Source: Clusia tigrina (taxonomy: Eukaryota > Arthropoda > Insecta > Diptera > Clusiidae). Taken from it: a stretch of 64,000 nucleotides of DNA. Made by a program: the position numbers and the translations under genes. The DNA lies in assembly GCA_920105625.2 (NCBI GenBank), contig OV050030.1:254975889-255039888 (forward strand). Direction: 5' to 3'. Below the pieces are notes generated by a model, which worked only from the letters and a program-made list of their open reading frames with translations, did no database searches and was not told the origin of the DNA. Shown here in pieces: positions 58,601 through 64,000 of the stretch (positions are counted from its first letter, which is position 1; each line of letters begins with the position of its first letter).

Positions 58601-61600
58601 AGAGGCTCGAGTACTTTATTGGTTCAAAATTTCAAGGTTTTATGACGCTCCAGTAAAAAGTTACAAGCATTTGTATGTTGAAAACTTTGATAGGTGTAGG
58701 ACGTACCGTTTCGAAGTTAGGGCCATTTGAAGTTTTATCAGTGTTTGATTTGGGACTTAAGGGTAGCATAGCTTTGAGCGATAGCTCAAATTGACAAGAG
58801 GCTCGAGTACTTTATTGTTACAAAATTTCAAGGTTTTATGACGCTCCAGTAAAAAGTTACGAGCATTTGTATGTTGCAAACTTTGATAGCTGTAGGACGT
58901 ACCGAATAGAAGTTAGGGCCATTTGAAGTTTGATCAGTGTTTGATTTGAGACTCAAGGGTAGCATAGCTTTGAGCGATAGCTTAAATTGACAAGAGGCTC
59001 GAGTACTTTATTGTTGCAAAATTTCAAGGTTTTATGACGCTCCAGTAAAAAGTTACAAGCATTTGTATGTTGCAAACTTTGATAGGTGTAGGACGTACCG
59101 TTTCGAAGTTAGGGCCATTTGAAGTTTTATCAGAATTTGATTTGGGACTCAAGGGTAGCATAGCTTTGAGCGATAGCTTAAATTGACAAGAGGCTCGAGT
59201 ACTTTATAGTTACAAAATTTCAAGGTTTTATGACGCTCCAGTAAAAAGTTACGAGCATTTGTATGTTGCAAACTTTGATAGGAGTAGGATGTACCGTATA
59301 GAAGTTAGGGCCATTTGAAGTTTTATCAGTGTTTGATTTGGGACTCAAGGGTAGCATGGCTCTGAGCGATAGCTTCAATTCACAAGAGGCTCGAGTACTT
59401 TATAGTTACAAAATTTCAAGGTTTTATGACGCTCCAGTAAAAAGTTACAAGCATTTGTGTGCTGCAAACATTGATAGCTGTAGGACGTACCGTATATAAG
59501 TTAGGGTCATTTGAAGTTTTATCAGTGTTTGATTTGAGACTCAAGGGTAGCATAGCTTTGAGCGATAGCTTAAATTGACAAGAGGCTCGAGTACTTTATT
59601 GGTTCAAAATTTCAAGGTTTTATGACGCTCCAGTAAAAAGTTACAAGCATTTGTATGTTGAAAACTTTGATAGGTGTAGGACGTACCGTTTCGAAGTTAG
59701 GGCCATTTGAAGTTTTATCAGTGTTTGATTTGGGACTTAAGGGTAGCATAGCTTTGAGCGATAGCTCAAATTGACAAGAGGCTCGAGTACTTTATTGTTA
59801 CAAAATTTCAAGGTTTTATGACGCTCCAGTAAAAAGTTACGAGCATTTGTATGTTGCAAACTTTGATAGCTGTAGGACGTACCGAATAGAAGTTAGGGCC
59901 ATTTGAAGTTTGATCAGTGTTTGATTTGAGACTCAAGGGTAGCATAGCTTTGAGCGATAGCTTAAATTGACAAGAGGCTCGAGTACTTTATTGTTGCAAA
60001 ATTTCAAGGTTTTATGACGCTCCAGTAAAAAGTTACAAGCATTTGTATGTTGCAAACTTTGATAGGTGTAGGACGTACCGTTTCGAAGTTAGGGCCATTT
60101 GAAGTTTTATCAGAATTTGATTTGGGACTCAAGGGTAGCATAGCTTTGAGCGATAGCTTAAATTGACAAGAGGCTCGAGTACTTTATAGTTACAAACTTT
60201 CAAGGTTTTATGACGCTCCAGTAAAAAGTTACGAGCATTTGTATGTTGCAAACTTTGATAGGAGTAGGATGTACCGTATAGAAGTTAGGGCCATTTGAAG
60301 TTTTATCAGTGTTTGATTTGGGACTCAAGGGTAGCATGGCTCTGAGCGATAGCTTCAATTCACAAGAGGCTCGAGTACTTTATAGTTACAAAATTTCAAG
60401 GTTTTATGACGCTCCAGTAAAAAGTTACAAGCATTTGTATGCTGCAAACATTGATAGCTGTAGGACGTACCGTATATAAGTTAGGGCCATTTGAAGTTTT
60501 ATCAGTGTTTGATTTGAGACTCAAGGGTAGCATAGCTTTGAGCGATAGCTTAAATTGACAAGAGGCTCGAGTACTTTATTGGTTCAAAATTTCAAGGTTT
60601 TATGACGCTCCAGTAAAAAGTTACAAGCATTTGTATGTTGAAAACTTTGATAGGTGTAGGACGTACCGTTTCGAAGTTAGGGCCATTTGAAGTTTTATCA
60701 GTGTTTGATTTGGGACTTAAGGGTAGCATAGCTTTGAGCGATAGCTCAAATTGACAAGAGGCTCGAGTACTTTATTGTTACAAAATTTCAAGGTTTTATG
60801 ACGCTCCAGTAAAAAGTTACGAGCATTTGTATGTTGCAAACTTTGATAGCTGTAGGACGTACCGAATAGAAGTTAGGGCCATTTGAAGTTTGATCAGTGT
60901 TTGATTTGAGACTCAAGGGTAGCATAGCTTTGAGCGATAGCTTAAATTGACAAGAGGCTCGAGTACTTTATTGTTGCAAAATTTCAAGGTTTTATGACGC
61001 TCCAGTAAAAAGTTACAAGCATTTGTATGTTGCAAACTTTGATAGGTGTAGGACGTACCGTTTCGAAGTTAGGGCCATTTGAAGTTTTATCAGAATTTGA
61101 TTTGGGACTCAAGGGTAGCATAGCTTTGAGCGATAGCTTAAATTGACAAGAGGCTCGAGTACTTTATAGTTACAAAATTTCAAGGTTTTATGACGCTCCA
61201 GTAAAAAGTTACGAGCATTTGTATGTTGCAAACTTTGATAGGAGTAGGATGTACCGTATAGAAGTTAGGGCCATTTGAAGTTTTATCAGTGTTTGATTTG
61301 GGACTCAAGGGTAGCATGGCTCTGAGCGATAGCTTCAATTCACAAGAGGCTCGAGTACTTTATAGTTACAAAATTTCAAGGTTTTATGACGCTGAAGTAA
61401 AAAGTTACAAGCATTTGTATGCTGCAAACATTGATAGCTGTAGGACGTACCGTATATAAGTTAGGGCCATTTGAAGTTTTATCAGTGTTTGATTTGAGAC
61501 TCAAGGGTAGCATAGCTTTGAGCGATAGCTTAAATTGACAAGAGGCTCGAGTACTTTATTGGTTCAAAATTTCAAGGTTTTATGACGCTCCAGTAAAAAG

Positions 61601-64000
61601 TTACAAGCATTTGTATGTTGAAAACTTTGATAGGTGTAGGACGTACCGTTTCGAAGTTAGGGCCATTTGAAGTTTTATCAGTGTTTGATTTGGGACTTAA
61701 GGGTAGCATAGCTTTGAGCGATAGCTCAAATTGACAAGAGGCTCGAGTACTTTATTGTTACAAAATTTCAAGGTTTTATGACGCTCCAGTAAAAAGTTAC
61801 GAGCATTTGTATGTTGCAAACTTTGATAGCTGTAGGACGTACCGAATAGAAGTTAGGGCCATTTGAAGTTTGATCAGTGTTTGATTTGAGACTCAAGGGT
61901 AGCATAGCTTTGAGCGATAGCTTAAATTGACAAGAGGCTCGAGTACTTTATTGTTGCAAAATTTCAAGGTTTTATGACGCTCCAGTAAAAAGTTACAAGC
62001 ATTTGTATGTTGCAAACTTTGATAGGTGTAGGACGTACCGTTTCGAAGTTAGGGCCATTTGAAGTTTTATCAGAATTTGATTTGGGACTCAAGGGTAGCA
62101 TAGCTTTGAGCGATAGCTTAAATTGACAAGAGGCTCGAGTACTTTATAGGTACAAAATTTCAAGGTTTTATGACGCTCCAGTAAAAAGTTACGAGCATTT
62201 GTATGTTGCAAACTTTGATAGGAGTAGGATGTACCGTATAGAAGTTAGGGCCATTTGAAGTTTTATCAGTGTTTGATTTGGGACTCAAGGGTAGCATGGC
62301 TCTGAGCGATAGCTTCAATTCACAAGAGGCTCGAGTACTTTATAGTTACAAAATTTCAAGGTTTTATGACGCTCCAGTAAAAAGTTACAAGCATTTGTAT
62401 GCTGCAAACATTGATAGCTGTAGGACGTACCGTATATAAGTTAGGGCCATTTGAAGTTTTATCAGTGTTTGATTTGAGACTCAAGGGTAGCATAGCTTTG
62501 AGCGATAGCTTAAATTGACAAGAGGCTCGAGTACTTTATTGGTTCAAAATTTCAAGGTTTTATGACGCTCCAGTAAAAAGTTACAAGCATTTGTATGTTG
62601 AAAACTTTGATAGGTGTAGGACGTACCGTTTCGAAGTTAGGGCCATTTGAAGTTTTATCAGTGTTTGATTTGGGACTTAAGGGTAGCATAGCTTTGAGCG
62701 ATAGCTCAAATTGACAAGAGGCTCGAGTACTTTATTGTTACAAAATTTCAAGGTTTTATGACGCTCCAGTAAAAAGTTACGAGCATTTGTATGTTGCAAA
62801 CTTTGATAGCTGTAGGACGTACCGAATAGAAGTTAGGGCCATTTGAAGTTTGATCAGTGTTTGATTTGAGACTCAAGGGTAGCATAGCTTTGAGCGATAG
62901 CTTAAATTGACAAGAGGCTCGAGTACTTTATTGTTGCAAAATTTCAAGGTTTTATGACGCTCCAGTAAAAAGTTACAAGCATTTGTATGTTGCAAACTTT
63001 GATAGGTGTAGGACGTACCGTTTCGAAGTTAGGGCCATTTGAAGTTTTATCAGAATTTGATTTGGGACTCAAGGGTAGCATAGCTTTGAGCGATAGCTTA
63101 AATTGACAAGAGGCTCGAGTACTTTATAGTTACAAAATTTCAAGGTTTTATGACGCTCCAGTAAAAAGTTACGAGCATTTGTATGTTGCAAACTTTGATA
63201 GGAGTAGGATGTACCGTATAGAAGTTAGGGCCATTTGAAGTTTTATCAGTGTTTGATTTGGGACTCAAGGGTAGCATGGCTCTGAGCGATAGCTTCAATT
63301 CACAAGAGGCTCGAGTACTTTATAGTTACAAAATTTCAAGGTTTTATGACGCTCCAGTAAAAAGTTACAAGCATTTGTATGCTGCAAACATTGATAGCTG
63401 TAGGACGTACCGTATATAAGTTAGGGCCATTTGAAGTTTTATCAGTGTTTGATTTGAGACTCAAGGGTAGCATAGCTTTGAGCGATAGCTTAAATTGACA
63501 AGAGGCTCGAGTACTTTATTGGTTCAAAATTTCAAGGTTTTATGACGCTCCAGTAAAAAGTTACAAGCATTTGTATGTTGAAAACTTTGATAGGTGTAGG
63601 ACGTACCGTTTCGAAGTTAGGGCCATTTGAAGTTTTATCAGTGTTTGATTTGGGACTTAAGGGTAGCATAGCTTTGAGCGATAGCTCAAATTGACAAGAG
63701 GCTCGAGTACTTTATTGTTACAAAATTTCAAGGTTTTATGACGCTCCAGTAAAAAGTTACGAGCATTTGTATGTTGCAAACTTTGATAGCTGTAGGACGT
63801 ACCGAATAGAAGTTAGGGCCATTTGAAGTTTGATCAGTGTTTGATTTGAGACTCAAGGGTAGCATAGCTTTGAGCGATAGCTTAAATTGACAAGAGGCTC
63901 GAGTACTTTATTGTTGCAAAATTTCAAGGTTTTATGACGCTCCAGTAAAAAGTTACAAGCATTTGTATGTTGCAAACTTTGATAGGTGTAGGACGTACCG
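49659..64000 (+). repeat. 5-monomer HOR (980 bp), ~14.6 tandem copies to window end
   Basis: The same five classes as 42995-48874, in register from class d at 49659. Class a BclI sites run at 50111, 51091, 52071 and on in 980-bp steps to 63831. Copies are almost identical. Between 50051 and 63770 I noted private changes only at 51979, 53427, 54717, 58261, 59459, 59507, 60197, 61394-61395 and 62150, each confined to one copy. The array runs off the right edge in the first 34 bases of a class b monomer, so its true length is unknown. Confidence 0.95.

Larger units (their letters stand above)
1..64000 (+). repeat. Satellite DNA array, 196-bp monomer, ~326 copies
   Basis: The entire window is a head-to-tail tandem repeat. 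Taking each monomer to start at ATGTTGCAAA, starts fall at 58, 254, 450 and so on in steps of 196 bp, with rare 195-, 197- or 199-bp units. Every monomer lies in the same orientation, and no unique DNA, transposon or inversion interrupts the array. A hand-made consensus has about 58 A, 65 T, 47 G and 26 C (37% GC), with G in excess of C on this strand. Most monomers carry overlapping XhoI and ScaI sites (CTCGAGTACT), so either enzyme should give a 196-bp ladder. Length, tandem arrangement and multimeric organisation are typical of eukaryotic centromeric or pericentromeric satellites. I do not recognise the family, and the host is undetermined. Confidence 0.98.

Noticed and set aside
1..64000. 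CRISPR array
   Set aside because: The repeats are contiguous, with no unique spacers of constant length between short repeats. The unit is 196 bp and diverges by class, and no cas genes are present.
1..64000. Protein repeat gene (long tandem-repeat coding sequence)
   Set aside because: Stops occur in all six frames of nearly every monomer, and the 196-, 588-, 980- and 1568-bp periods are not consistently multiples of 3. No frame stays open beyond 83 codons.
1..64000. Transposon or retroelement insertions, including LTRs or target-site duplications
   Set aside because: Every stretch could be assigned to a satellite monomer. I found no interrupting unique sequence, terminal inverted repeats, poly-A tail or coding remnant.
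1..64000. Telomeric or rDNA repeats
   Set aside because: No runs of TTAGGG, TTTAGGG or TTAGG occur; GTTAGGGCC appears only once per monomer as part of the 196-bp unit. Nothing resembles conserved rRNA segments.
1..64000. Species or named satellite family assignment
   Set aside because: The consensus does not match any satellite I can recall with confidence, such as the Arabidopsis 178-bp, rice 155-bp or human alpha 171-bp families. Naming one would be a guess; a search of satellite databases with the consensus would settle it.

Overview
The whole 64-kb window is one uninterrupted tandem array of satellite DNA. It holds about 326 head-to-tail copies of a monomer of basic length 196 bp, all in the same orientation. 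I find no protein-coding gene, RNA gene, transposon, CRISPR array or unique spacer. Each monomer carries stops in every frame, and 196 is not a multiple of 3, so the frame shifts at every monomer and only chance ORFs under 85 codons survive. A 196-bp monomer (hand-counted about 37% GC) organised into multi-monomer higher-order repeats (HORs) points to eukaryotic constitutive heterochromatin, most likely centromeric or pericentromeric, from a long-read assembly. I do not recognise the monomer family and cannot name the organism; plant and animal are both possible.

Layout, left to right. 1-449: the window opens inside a monomer. 450-3586: two copies of a roughly 9-monomer HOR. 3587-4370: mixed monomers. 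4371-6919: block 'B', first copy. 6920-15352: block 'C/D', with a 12-monomer (2352 bp) and then a 19-monomer (3729 bp) periodicity. 15353-18490: block B, second copy, 10982 bp after the first and with a 589-bp insertion. 18491-20530: block C/D again. 20531-26447: 8-monomer HOR of 1568 bp, built as 2+3+3. 26448-34600: two nearly identical copies of a 21-monomer unit (4116 bp). 34601-39699: two copies of a 13-monomer unit (2550 bp) made of block B, which runs on to 41231. 41232-42994: shuffled single monomers. 42995-64000: a very homogeneous 5-monomer HOR of 980 bp (classes a-e), broken once at 48875-49658 by four hybrid monomers.

The left two thirds is a patchwork of old and new segmental duplications with different periods. 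The right third is one young HOR whose copies differ only by isolated private substitutions. The likely seed of that HOR, monomers in the same order with the same diagnostic bases, is visible at 8096-9271 and 11824-12480. The array therefore records successive rounds of unequal exchange and amplification. No genes work together here. Any function would be structural (centromeric chromatin or heterochromatin) and cannot be shown from sequence alone.

Limits: counts, alignments and boundaries were made by eye. HOR boundaries are good to about one monomer unless a hybrid monomer pins them more tightly.
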